A program made the position numbers and the translations under genes. Source: Clostridia bacterium (GTDB taxonomy: Bacteria > Bacillota > Clostridia > Oscillospirales > CAG-272). Taken from it: a stretch of 12,802 nucleotides of DNA. The stretch's first letter is position 1, and each line of letters begins with the position of its first letter. Below are positions 6,128 to 12,802 of the stretch, piece after piece. Location of the stretch: the NCBI GenBank assembly GCA_017451975.1, contig JAFTNI010000240.1:1-12802 (forward strand). The letters are read 5' to 3'. The notes beneath the pieces were generated by a model, which did no database searches, was not told the DNA's origin, and was given only the letters and a program-made list of their open reading frames with translations.

Positions 6128-7618
6128 TTACTTGTTTTCCGTTTCGGGCGGGGGCAGCTTGCCCTTATACTTGGTTATTTCGGCTACGAAACAGCAATAT
6201 TTGCCGTATTCGCTTTCAACATATATCTTCTCGCCCAAATGGTCCATTATCGTGCTGCAGATATAGAGCCCCAAGCCAACGCCCGATTTATCGAGCCCGC
6301 GGCTCTTATCGCTCTTATAAAATCTGTCGAAAATATGCGGCAGATCCTCGGGCGAAATACCAACGCCCTCGTTATATACGCTCACGCGCACAAAGCTGCC
6401 CTCGTCGGAAACGGTAAGCCTGTACTTGCCGCCCTCACGCGAGAATTTAACAGCGTTCTCGCAGATATTGTATATAACCTGGTTTATAGCATCCTTATCT
6501 GAATAAACGTAAAGCTTGCCCTCGGGCGCCTTAACCTCTACGTCGAGGTTTTTCTGCTCTATTTTCGATTCAAAGGAAAGCAGTATAAACATCGCCATTT
6601 CGTTTATATCGAAAGGTGCTTTTTCAAATTTTCTGTTGCCCGCTTCCATTCTGGAAATATCGAGAAGCTGAGAAACAAGGCGCGAAAGCCTGCGCACCTC
6701 CTGGCCTATTACGCCGAGGTAATACGCGTGCTTTTTGGGCGGGATAGCGCCGTCGAGAATGCCGTCTATAAAGCCCGAAATCGAAGTCATCGGCGTTCTG
6801 AGGTCGTGCGAAACACTGGCAAGAAAGCTACTTCTCGTATATTCGCTTTCGGCAAGCGATTTCGCCATGCTGTTGAAGGCTGTCGCAAGCTCCGCTATTT
6901 CGTCCTCGCCGTCTACGGTTATGCGCACGTCGAATTTGCCTGCGGCAAATTGCTTTGTGGCGTAGCTCATCTGGCGCAGAGGGTCTACTATTTTTTCCGT
7001 TATGAAGTAAATAGCCACGAAGCTCGCTATCATAACCCAAAGGCTTGCAAGCACGATCGTGCGCACCGTTTTCATAGTAAGGTCGTCTACGTCGTTTGCG
7101 CTGAAGCAAACTATAAGCGAGCCCGCCGCCGTGCCGGAATCTTTATACGTCATGGGCAGGACGTATACGCCGTATTTTTCTTCGAGCATACCGCCCATAT
7201 CGGTATAGAGCAGCTCGCCCTTCAGTGCCGATATTGCTTTTGTAACGCTCTCGTCGTCTATTTCTCCGCCGTAAAGGCTATCTGTGCAAACGAGGATTTC
7301 ACCGCCCCCATCGGTTATCATAATAGTCATTTTTTCCGCGTTTTTGGAAAGAATGTTAATTGTATCGGAAAGCTGCTCTTCCCTCGCTCTTACGAATATT
7401 TCAAACGACATGGGCGCGTGGGAAGAGGTAGCAACGGTATTATATTCCGTTTCCAGAAACGCGAGCATATAAACGGCGGTGTTCTGCGCTACGTTAACGC
7501 GCTGCTCGTTTGCCGATTTTATCGTCATAGAGCTTACGATAACGGTAAGTATCATAAAGCTTATAAATACTATAAGCAGAAACGCCGTTATATATTTTGT
7601 AAATATACTCCGCTTCAC
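6128..7618 (-). CDS. Membrane sensor histidine kinase (HAMP-HisKA-HATPase)
   Basis: This 496-aa kinase should autophosphorylate on histidine in response to an extracellular signal and pass phosphate to the regulator encoded upstream. It has a membrane segment at about 11-30, an extracytoplasmic sensor region at about 31-186, a second membrane segment at about 187-206 and a HAMP linker at about 207-259. The HisKA motif FLASVSHDLRTP carries H271. The ATP-binding domain shows the N-box INQVIYNICENAVKF (N384, N388), a G1 box written YNEGVGI and the G2 box GVGLGLY. The G1 box has Asn-Glu where Asp-x-Gly is commonest, a variant seen in some Gram-positive kinases, so activity is likely. The start is GTG, supported by AGGAGGT just upstream. 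It lies 25 nt after the regulator stop. The sensed signal cannot be inferred. Confidence 0.93.
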   Translation of the reverse strand: MKRSIFTKYITAFLLIVFISFMILTVIVSSMTIKSANEQRVNVAQNTAVYMLAFLETEYNTVATSSHAPMSFEIFVRAREEQLSDTINILSKNAEKMTIMITDGGGEILVCTDSLYGGEIDDESVTKAISALKGELLYTDMGGMLEEKYGVYVLPMTYKDSGTAAGSLIVCFSANDVDDLTMKTVRTIVLASLWVMIASFVAIYFITEKIVDPLRQMSYATKQFAAGKFDVRITVDGEDEIAELATAFNSMAKSLAESEYTRSSFLASVSHDLRTPMTSISGFIDGILDGAIPPKKHAYYLGVIGQEVRRLSRLVSQLLDISRMEAGNRKFEKAPFDINEMAMFILLSFESKIEQKNLDVEVKAPEGKLYVYSDKDAINQVIYNICENAVKFSREGGKYRLTVSDEGSFVRVSVYNEGVGISPEDLPHIFDRFYKSDKSRGLDKSGVGLGLYICSTIMDHLGEKIYVESEYGKYCCFVAEITKYKGKLPPPETENK

Positions 7619-7643
7619 GGTTTACCTCCTTGCGGCTTCTCGT

Positions 7644-8333
7644 TTACGAAATAACCTCGAATTTATATCCGATGCCCCAAACCGTTTTGAGGTTCCATTC
7701 GGGAGAAACGCCGTCGAGCTTTTCGCGCAGACGCTTTACGTGCACGTCTACCGTGCGGGAGTCACCGAGGTAATCAAAGCCCCATACTTTATCCAAAAGT
7801 TGGTCGCGCGTGAAAACGTGGTTGCTGTTTGCCGCAAGGAAGTAGATAAGCTCCAGCTCCTTCGGCGGCACGTCAACGGGCTTGCCGCCGATTTTAAGCT
7901 CGTACTTCTGGCGGGAGATTTCAAGGTTATCGAAACGGATGGTTTCGTCGCCGTGCTTATCGCTCTCTGCCTGGCATCGGCGAAGAATAGCCTTCGTTCT
8001 TGCGGAAAGCTCGCGCATATCGAAGGGCTTTATAAGGTAATCGTCTGCACCGAGCTCAAGGCTGAGCACTTTATCGAAAACCTCGCCCTTTGCCGTAAGC
8101 ATAATTATAGGCGTGCCCGAAATTTCGCGGATTTCGCGGCAAACCTGCCAGCCATCCTTTCTGGGCATCATTATATCGAGCAAAACAATATCGGGCGAAT
8201 AGAGCTTGAAGGTTTCCACGCCCTGCACGCCGTCGTTTGCAATTTTAACCTCGTAACCCTCATGCTCAAGGTAGAGCTTTACGGATTCGCATATGTTAAG
8301 GTCGTCATCTATCATTAAAATTTTGGTGTTCAT
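7644..8333 (-). CDS. OmpR/PhoB-type response regulator
   Basis: The 229-aa protein has an N-terminal receiver domain with the acidic pocket D9-D11, phosphoacceptor D53 in LLDIMMP, T80 in MLTAKGE and K102 in LIKPFD. A C-terminal winged-helix DNA-binding domain follows: LEISRQKYELKIGGKPVDV, then PPKELELIYFLAAN, then SRTVDVHVKRLREKL and the wing VWGIGYKF. It should bind promoter DNA once phosphorylated by the kinase encoded directly downstream. The start at 8333 was preferred over an in-frame ATG 11 codons earlier because GGAAAGGA sits at the right distance and the receiver domain begins there. The sequence resembles the PhoP/ResD/WalR group in general, without enough signal to name an ortholog. 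Confidence 0.94.
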   Translation of the reverse strand: MNTKILMIDDDLNICESVKLYLEHEGYEVKIANDGVQGVETFKLYSPDIVLLDIMMPRKDGWQVCREIREISGTPIIMLTAKGEVFDKVLSLELGADDYLIKPFDMRELSARTKAILRRCQAESDKHGDETIRFDNLEISRQKYELKIGGKPVDVPPKELELIYFLAANSNHVFTRDQLLDKVWGFDYLGDSRTVDVHVKRLREKLDGVSPEWNLKTVWGIGYKFEVIS

Positions 8334-8372
8334 TTGTAAGTCCTTTCCTTGGAAATATATTTTCACATATAT

Positions 8373-8400
8373 ATTTTACCACTTATTAGTGCAATTGTAA
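8373..8400 (-). promoter_or_regulatory. Possible promoter of the two-component operon
   Basis: TTACAA (8395-8400) and TAAAAT (8373-8378) on the minus strand are spaced by 16 bp, 40 nt upstream of the regulator start. An overlapping alternative uses TTGCAC with a TATATG -10 box. The surrounding 122-bp gap is AT-rich and shows no convincing terminator for the lipoprotein gene. Confidence 0.45.
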
Positions 8401-8455
8401 AGGATAATCGAAATATTTAAAAGTTTGTTTATAGATTTTTAACTTATTTTTCGCT

Positions 8456-9316
8456 TTATTCTTCCCCGTAAACTATAAATTTCTGCCCCGAGGAAAGAAG
8501 GCTTTCCGCCATTTTCTTTCCCAGCTCGTCGTGCGTATCGCCGTCTTCCTCTATTTCATACCAGCTTACGTATTCAAGCCCCGTTTCTTTTATGCGAATA
8601 TATCTTTTATTGAAATATTCACATTCGCTCAGGTACCATTCGGGCTCTGCTCTTTCGCCCCATACATAGCATGACATTTCCCTGCATACGATGAAAAAAT
8701 CATCCTCCCCAATATTATCGTGCTCCATATAGTAGGAGCTCATGAGGTACAGCTCCTCGCAAAATCCGCCCTCGTCGGGGGTTATAAAAGACGTGAAAAA
8801 CATTTTGGAGCTCCAGCCGCTTCTCCAATAAAATTGGCTTACTACTGTTACGTTTCTTTCCTCGCTATCGTAGTAGCAGCATATTGAATCGCCGGGTGAG
8901 CTTTCTATGGCACCGATATTTTCGCCCGTGAAAATATCGTATACCTCGTAGGGCGCGTTGCCCGCAGAGCCGCCGCCCATATTCACAAGCAGCTCGGGCG
9001 TGCCGTCGGAGTTAAGGTCATAGAGCGCACAGCCATAGCCCTTTTCCACAGAAGGTCTTTCGGGGTAAGGGGGCTCCTTTTTTACAAGCTCGCCCTTCAC
9101 GTCGTCGTAAAACTCCATTCCAACTGTGTTGGAAAGCAGCTTTTCAAGCGGCACTCGCCATTTTTCGCTTTCATATTCCGAAGCAAACTCTATTTTCTCG
9201 CCGTCTATAACGGTATATTCGCGCGTGTGCGAAGCGCAGCCGCCCAAAAACACGCACATTGATGCAATCACCGATGCAAGCAATGGCTTTGCAACATTTT
9301 TCCTCATAAAAATCAT
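8456..9316 (-). CDS. Predicted lipoprotein of unknown function, 286 aa
   Basis: The N-terminus is a lipoprotein signal: positively charged MRKN, a hydrophobic stretch and the lipobox FLGGC with Cys27, so the mature protein should be anchored to the outer face of the membrane. Residues 100-108 read DLNSDGTPE, an EF-hand-like calcium-binding loop of the type seen in FG-GAP and dockerin-like repeats. The remainder is rich in aromatic and acidic residues and I do not recognise a domain. The ATG at 9316 overlaps the TGA stop of the preceding gene (ATGA), which favours translational coupling. A second ATG at 9307 has a better spaced AAGGA and could be the true start. It is the last gene of the hydrolase operon. 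Confidence 0.8.
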   Translation of the reverse strand: MIFMRKNVAKPLLASVIASMCVFLGGCASHTREYTVIDGEKIEFASEYESEKWRVPLEKLLSNTVGMEFYDDVKGELVKKEPPYPERPSVEKGYGCALYDLNSDGTPELLVNMGGGSAGNAPYEVYDIFTGENIGAIESSPGDSICCYYDSEERNVTVVSQFYWRSGWSSKMFFTSFITPDEGGFCEELYLMSSYYMEHDNIGEDDFFIVCREMSCYVWGERAEPEWYLSECEYFNKRYIRIKETGLEYVSWYEIEEDGDTHDELGKKMAESLLSSGQKFIVYGEE

Positions 9317-9504
9317 CCTTTCCTTTTCTCGATAAAAAACTTTACAGTCAAAAATAAACCTATTGCAAGCGGCAAGATAAAAATAACCATGTCCTCAAAT
9401 CCTTCCAGCGCCAATCTGCCGTCTAAAACGCTGAACAATCCAACAGCAAAAAGTATAAACGCTATTGCGCCGTAAAATAAATACGTATAAGGCTTTTTAA
9501 TCAT
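9313..9504 (-). CDS. Small two-span membrane protein, 63 aa
   Basis: This short protein starts MIKKPYTYLFYGAIAFILF and contains two hydrophobic segments (about residues 8-26 and 38-57), joined by a short acidic loop and ending in the basic tail EKRKG. The topology suggests both ends face the cytosol. The start at 9504 was chosen because GAGGTG lies 7 nt upstream; the longer open frame extending to 9774 lies inside the hydrolase gene and is not real. The gene begins 10 nt after the hydrolase stop, and its own TGA overlaps the lipoprotein ATG, so all three genes are probably co-translated from one mRNA. Function is unknown. Confidence 0.72.
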   Translation of the reverse strand: MIKKPYTYLFYGAIAFILFAVGLFSVLDGRLALEGFEDMVIFILPLAIGLFLTVKFFIEKRKG

Positions 9505-9514
9505 AAAATGCACC

Positions 9515-10138
9515 TCATTTCTTTGCGTTTGAAAGAAGCCACGCAAAAACCTCTTCATCGCTGTAAACGTCGAGCCACACCTCGTGGCAAACATCGGGGT
9601 AAAGCGAAAGGCGTGCGCTTCCGCCCGCGGCGTTAACCGCCGCCACCATTTTTTCGCTTTCCTCGGGCAGCACGAGCGTGTCTTTTTCCCCGTGAAAAGC
9701 CCATACGGGCACGTTTTTAAGCCTTTCCGCGTTCCAGTACATTCCGCCGCCGCAAATCGGCACGATGGCGGCAAAAAGCCACGGCAGGCTCATGCCAAGC
9801 TGCCAGGCGGCGTAGCCGCCCATGCTTGGGCCCATAGCGTAAATGCGCTTTGCATCGCAAAATTCAAAATCGGGTATTTCCAACGCAAACGCGCGCAAGG
9901 TTTCCCAAAGGTCAAACCACGTGTCCTCGTGGCACATCGGCGCAAGCGTTACGAAATCGAAGCTTTCCATATACTCCGTAACGGTAAAAAAATCATTTTT
10001 GCAAAGCCTGCGCGCGTCTGTGCCGCGGCTGCCCGAGCCGTGCAAAAGAAGTATTGTGGGGTATTTTTCCCCTGCCCTGTAATTTTTAGGGTATTTTACA
10101 ATATATTGCATATTTCTGAAAAATTTGAATTCAAACAT
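9515..10138 (-). CDS. Alpha/beta hydrolase (esterase/prolyl-oligopeptidase-like), 207 aa
   Basis: This is a compact alpha/beta-hydrolase. The oxyanion loop LLHGSGSRG lies at residues 31-39. The nucleophile elbow is GPSMGG with S105. The acid is D153 in HGEKDTLV and the base is H185 in DVCHEVW, in the standard order Ser-Asp-His. No signal peptide is visible, so it is probably cytosolic. It resembles the feruloyl/acetyl-esterase-like and dienelactone-hydrolase-like groups found in Clostridia, but the substrate cannot be deduced. The ATG is preceded by GGGAG 5 nt away. It leads an operon with the small membrane protein and the lipoprotein. Confidence 0.88.
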   Translation of the reverse strand: MFEFKFFRNMQYIVKYPKNYRAGEKYPTILLLHGSGSRGTDARRLCKNDFFTVTEYMESFDFVTLAPMCHEDTWFDLWETLRAFALEIPDFEFCDAKRIYAMGPSMGGYAAWQLGMSLPWLFAAIVPICGGGMYWNAERLKNVPVWAFHGEKDTLVLPEESEKMVAAVNAAGGSARLSLYPDVCHEVWLDVYSDEEVFAWLLSNAKK

Positions 10139-10273
10139 TTTTGCTCCCTTTAAAACTAATTTTGGTGATAATTATTTATTTTTTGTATTGAAATGTTCTT
10201 GCAAAAGTGATAAACTTGTATATGTAATTATTATTTTCAACATATTTCAACGAAAATCAAAGGAGTTATCACT
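10139..10273. promoter_or_regulatory. Divergent AT-rich intergenic region
   Basis: This 135-bp gap separates the divergent hydrolase operon and the zinc-ribbon LRR gene. A candidate plus-strand promoter is TTGAAA at about 10189 with TAAACT 17 bp downstream. The plus gene has AGGAG 8-9 nt before its ATG. No clean minus-strand -10 box was found, although promoter elements for the hydrolase operon must lie in or near here unless it is transcribed from elsewhere. Confidence 0.4.
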
Positions 10274-11458
10274 ATGAAACAGTGCCCGCAATGCCAAGCA
10301 AACGTGAGCGATACCGCTAAATTTTGCGTAAAATGCGGCTTCAATATTAAAAAGCACGAGGAAGAAATGGCAAAAGAATATTTCTGCCCAGAGTGCGGAA
10401 CGAAATTTTCGGGCAGTACATTCTGCCCCGAATGCGGATATGACGTAAGCGCCGATATCGGCGAACAGCCCGACGAAATGGCAGATTCCTCTGCGCCCAG
10501 CGGCAGAGTCAACCCTCATGCATTCAACCCGTTCGAATATGAAAAACATTCAAACGGCGCGTACACAATTACAGGTCTTAAGGATAAGGCGGCAATCCAC
10601 TATACAGTGCCCCAAGGCGTAATCGCCATTGCAGATAACGCTTTTGAGGGTTGCCTTGCCTTCAGCGTTTCCCTGCCCGAAGGGCTTCTCAAAATAGGCA
10701 GCGCCGCTTTCAAAGCTTGCGAAAACCTCTTAACGGTCAATTTGCCGAGCAGCCTCGTCATCGTTGGTGACGAAGCCTTTGCAGATTGCGAAATACTCGA
10801 TATAGAGCTGCCCGCAACTCTCTTGCGCGTGGGCAAAGACGTGACGAGAAATACGCTTCCCGAAAAGAAAAAGCAGGAAGCACGCGAGGCAGAGCTCGCA
10901 AGATATGCAGTCGGCGCAACGGTAACGTTCGGCACCTATGATAAAGATAAGGCCGGCGATAAGCAACCCATCGAATGGACAGTGCTTGCACAAGAAGGCA
11001 ATAAAGCGCTTTTAATTACTAAATATGCTATTGACCGAAAAATATATTATAATTCTGAATATCAAGGCTCCTGGCTTTCGTGCGAACTCCGACAATGGCT
11101 GAATAATGATTTTATGGAAACCGCATTCAAAAGCAACGAGCAAAAACAAATTATCCCGACAAAATTATCCACTAAAAACTCATCAGATACAAACGACAAG
11201 GTTTTTGTTTTGAGCGATGCAGAGGCAGCAAAATATTTTTTAATGAACGATACGAGAAGATGCCTGCCTACAGGTTATGCAAAATCTTGCGGTACTTCCA
11301 CCGATAGCACTACCGGACGTTGCTGGTGGTGGCTCAGGGATACTGTAGCAGGAAAACCTTATGCTTACGGTGTTAACATGGATGGCAGCATAAGTGCATT
11401 ATTCACGCTCAATGCAAAAATATTTGCTGTCCGCCCTGCTATGTGGATAAAAATCTGA
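10274..11458 (+). CDS. Double zinc-ribbon / LRR_5 / DUF6273 protein, 394 aa
   Basis: Two zinc ribbons lie at the N-terminus (C4, C7, C18, C21 and C38, C41, C51, C54). A short BspA-type LRR_5 block follows at about 105-190 with repeats such as IADNAFEGC and IGSAAFKACENLLTVNLP. After a charged linker the C-terminal region from about 215 matches the DUF6273 pattern: IEWTVLAQEGNKALLIT, WLSCELRQWLNNDF and, at the end, CWWWLRDT, VNMDGS and AVRPAMWIKI, the usual signature of this C-type-lectin/FGE-like fold. No signal peptide or membrane span is present. The codons change at about 11000: the zinc-ribbon/LRR part resembles the neighbouring genes, whereas the DUF6273 part is more AT-rich, suggesting domain acquisition. 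It is divergent from the hydrolase operon. The ligand is unknown. Confidence 0.88.
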   Translation: MKQCPQCQANVSDTAKFCVKCGFNIKKHEEEMAKEYFCPECGTKFSGSTFCPECGYDVSADIGEQPDEMADSSAPSGRVNPHAFNPFEYEKHSNGAYTITGLKDKAAIHYTVPQGVIAIADNAFEGCLAFSVSLPEGLLKIGSAAFKACENLLTVNLPSSLVIVGDEAFADCEILDIELPATLLRVGKDVTRNTLPEKKKQEAREAELARYAVGATVTFGTYDKDKAGDKQPIEWTVLAQEGNKALLITKYAIDRKIYYNSEYQGSWLSCELRQWLNNDFMETAFKSNEQKQIIPTKLSTKNSSDTNDKVFVLSDAEAAKYFLMNDTRRCLPTGYAKSCGTSTDSTTGRCWWWLRDTVAGKPYAYGVNMDGSISALFTLNAKIFAVRPAMWIKI

Positions 11459-11578
11459 ACCTCGCTACACTATAATTTTACAGAAAAAAACGCAGAAAAT
11501 CAATATTATAATAAAGTTTTCCCATCTGATTTTCGAAGTAAAATCAAATAAATGCGCCCAAACTATTGAAAAATCAAT

Positions 11579-11627
11579 GCCGATGTGATATAATAAATTA
11601 ATATTTTATCACATCGGCTGTTTTTTT
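11579..11627 (+). terminator. Terminator-like hairpin downstream of the DUF6273 gene
   Basis: GCCGATGTGATA (11579-11590) pairs perfectly with TATCACATCGGC (11607-11618); after one mismatch the stem continues for 4 more bp. TG and a run of seven T follow. It lies 120 nt beyond the stop at 11458, so it probably ends that transcript. On the minus strand it is followed by a shorter T-run and could work in both directions. Confidence 0.8.
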
Positions 11628-11643
11628 GCAGAAACCCGAACAT

Positions 11644-11713
11644 AATAAGGAGATATAGAAAAATATGAAACTTGGTATCGTAGGCAAACCTTCCGGTTTC
11701 ATATCTCCTTATT
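11644..11713. repeat. Inverted repeat carrying a ribosome-binding-site-like sequence in each arm
   Basis: AATAAGGAGATAT (11644-11656) pairs perfectly with 11701-11713, and GAAAC (11667-11671) with GTTTC (11696-11700); a 10-nt bulge lies between the two left-hand segments. Each strand therefore reads AAGGAG followed by ATGAAAC. The plus-strand frame (11665-11730) encodes 21 residues starting MKLGIVGKPS, reminiscent of the N-terminus of the GTPase YchF. The minus-strand frame (11598-11702) encodes 34 residues with a hydrophobic centre. Neither is supported well enough to call a gene. Confidence 0.6.
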
Positions 11714-12020
11714 TCTCCATAAAACGCTGATAAAGCTTGATACTGCGTGTTTTTTCGCACAACCAACCAAATTATAAGTCCACATATCTCTATGCAAATC
11801 CATGCGAAAATGGAGTAAAAATGGCGTAGAGAAATAATCGGATGCAGATGTGAAAAAGACCACTGCTACTCTTTCAAGAAAGTAAAAAATCCCCCTTGAT
11901 TGCCTCAAAATATGCCATTTCGGCAAAGGGTTATCACAAAGTAGGTTCATTTTGCAATTTTGAACCTTTTACGCCAAATTTTTCGCCATTTAGGTTTAAT
12001 GCAAAATTATATATTGCTGT

Positions 12021-12060
12021 AGGATATGCAAGCAACCCGCGCTTTGTATATCCTTTTTTT
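12021..12060 (+). terminator. Orphan plus-strand terminator-like hairpin
   Basis: AGGATATGCAAG (12021-12032) pairs with CTTTGTATATCCT (12042-12054), with one G-T wobble and one bulged base, and is followed by seven T (12054-12060). No gene lies immediately upstream, which suggests a small RNA or a vanished gene. Confidence 0.65.
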
Positions 12061-12123
12061 ATGTTATAATAATTAGGTATCTTCTTCTGTATTGAGAGGT
12101 GAGCAAAAATTATTATTTTGATA

Positions 12124-12153
12124 TTGAACTGCAACGGATGGTTATGATATAAT
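12124..12153 (+). promoter_or_regulatory. Sigma-A promoter of the SEC-C gene
   Basis: TTGAAC (12124-12129) and TATAAT (12148-12153) are separated by 18 bp, about 80 nt upstream of the ATG at 12233. Confidence 0.7.
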
Positions 12154-12167
12154 ATAGGTGTAAATAT

Positions 12168-12197
12168 CGATAAAATTTTATGATAGAAGTTTTATCG
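12168..12197 (+). promoter_or_regulatory. Inverted repeat in the leader of the SEC-C gene
   Basis: CGATAAAA (12168-12175) and TTTTATCG (12190-12197) form a perfect 8-bp inverted repeat starting 15 nt after the -10 box. It could be an operator or a 5' leader hairpin; a run of six C follows shortly after it. Confidence 0.4.
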
Positions 12198-12232
12198 TCC
12201 CCCCTTCAAAAGCATTCATATAGGAGGAACAT

Positions 12233-12802
12233 ATGAAAATAGGTCGAAATGAACCGTGTCCATGCGGAAGTGGAAAGAAATATAAAAAGTGTTGCTTACT
12301 AACAAAGACTCAAGCTTCCCCTGTATCTGTTCCTTTTACCGGAGAAACGGATTTTTCTTATATAATTCCTAACGCCGAAAAATTGTATGAACGAATAAAA
12401 GACTATGCGTTTCAGGACTTAATTGTTGCCGCATTTTGCTTGAATTTGTGGAGACGAAATCGATCTGCATTGGCGCAAGCATTAACACTCCATTTGGCGT
12501 TATCGATGGACAAGCCCTTTGGTAGCCTTTGTATTAAAGAATACGCTGACTTTCAGTCTTTCTTCTCCGAAATTTCTGATTTGCTTCCTGTTACGGTTAT
12601 GGAAGATTATATCATCGATGATTACGGAGAAGTTTTTATCAATCATAATGGAACGATATATCCGATTATTATAGGAACAGGATATCTTCAAGTATATAGC
12701 ATGGTTAGATATCTTCAAACTTTAGCTCGTGTACGTAACGTTGAGGACGAGTTCTGCTCAATATTGGAATATTCAAAAACAATCATCGAGTTGACAAAAG
12801 AA
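12233..12802 (+). CDS. SEC-C motif protein, partial (190 codons, runs off the window)
   Basis: The protein begins MKIGRNEPCPCGSGKKYKKC, a canonical N-terminal SEC-C zinc motif (C9, C11, C20, C21) like that at the C-terminus of SecA and in many stand-alone proteins. After a short linker rich in Ser, Pro and Thr there are about 150 residues of mixed helical and strand-forming sequence that I do not recognise. The start is supported by AGGAGG (12222-12227) 5 nt upstream. The frame is open to the window edge. Codons such as CGA, TTA, ATA and CCT are commoner than in the minus-strand genes, and the gene borders the AT-rich gene-free zone, both compatible with an acquired accessory gene. The zinc motif suggests binding to protein or nucleic acid; no specific function can be given. 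Confidence 0.85.
   Translation, partial: MKIGRNEPCPCGSGKKYKKCCLLTKTQASPVSVPFTGETDFSYIIPNAEKLYERIKDYAFQDLIVAAFCLNLWRRNRSALAQALTLHLALSMDKPFGSLCIKEYADFQSFFSEISDLLPVTVMEDYIIDDYGEVFINHNGTIYPIIIGTGYLQVYSMVRYLQTLARVRNVEDEFCSILEYSKTIIELTKE

Larger units (their letters stand above)
11459..12232. other. AT-rich gene-free interval with multiple hairpins
   Basis: No convincing gene was found in these 774 bp; open frames on both strands are short, overlap each other and match no family I recognise. The stretch contains inverted repeats at 11579-11618, 11644-11713, 11787-11832, 11943-11967, 12021-12054 and 12168-12197. Two of these are terminator-like on the plus strand. It may contain small RNAs or decayed genes. 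Confidence 0.6.

Noticed and set aside
9505..9774. Upstream extension of the small membrane protein to 153 codons
   Set aside because: It overlaps the hydrolase gene, is rich in Arg, Cys and Pro as expected of an out-of-frame reading, and a good ribosome binding site precedes the internal ATG at 9504.
11200..11458. C-terminal lectin-like DUF6273 region as a diversity-generating retroelement target
   Set aside because: No template repeat or reverse transcriptase is visible in the window, and the segment fits ordinary DUF6273 family ends.
11563..12134. Overlapping minus-strand frames of 66 to 83 codons in the gene-free interval
   Set aside because: They overlap one another, lack ribosome binding sites, have low-complexity hydrophobic composition and match no family I know. 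The fragment WLCEKTRSIKLYQRFMEK at about 11711-11764 looks protein-like but is too short and has a stop just upstream.

Overview
The window looks like a chromosomal segment of a low-GC Gram-positive bacterium of the class Clostridia, probably an uncultured gut-type lineage. This rests on AGGAGG-type ribosome binding sites, sigma-A promoters (TTGACA/TATAAT with 17 bp spacing), hairpin-plus-T-run terminators, a Gram-positive style lipoprotein, and protein families frequent in gut Clostridia (BspA-type LRR_5 repeats, DUF6273, zinc-ribbon TIR proteins). No 16S rRNA or tRNA is visible, so the taxonomy is an inference.

Layout. Positions 1-217 (minus) hold the first 72 codons of a Gfo/Idh/MocA-type oxidoreductase behind a perfect consensus promoter. 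Positions 331-4506 (minus) hold a 1391-aa protein with a zinc ribbon, a TPR-like segment, a TIR domain, a 12-copy AEAEAKAK repeat and five LRR_5 modules. A separate 204-aa protein made of one such LRR module lies at 4597-5211 (minus). Next come ribulose-phosphate 3-epimerase (5309-5974), a two-component pair (sensor kinase 6128-7618, OmpR-type regulator 7644-8333), and a three-gene operon of an alpha/beta hydrolase, a 63-aa membrane protein and a lipoprotein (10138 down to 8456), all on the minus strand. Divergently, 10274-11458 (plus) encodes a double zinc-ribbon, LRR_5 and DUF6273 protein. Positions 11459-12232 are an AT-rich, gene-free stretch with at least six inverted repeats, two of them terminator-like. 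A SEC-C zinc-motif protein starts at 12233 (plus) and runs off the window.

How the parts relate. The epimerase and two-component system look like ordinary chromosomal genes. The accessory element is the LRR_5 group: three proteins without signal peptides, two carrying zinc ribbons. The most unusual is the TIR protein, which places a possible NAD-cleaving or signalling TIR domain next to a repeat identical to the self-assembling peptide EAK16-II, followed by about 940 residues of LRR. That layout suggests a cytosolic sensor/effector in which ligand binding or clustering through the LRR and repeat could activate the TIR domain. This is a hypothesis; nothing in the window proves a defence role. 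The 204-aa protein next door is a plausible partner, decoy or duplication remnant.
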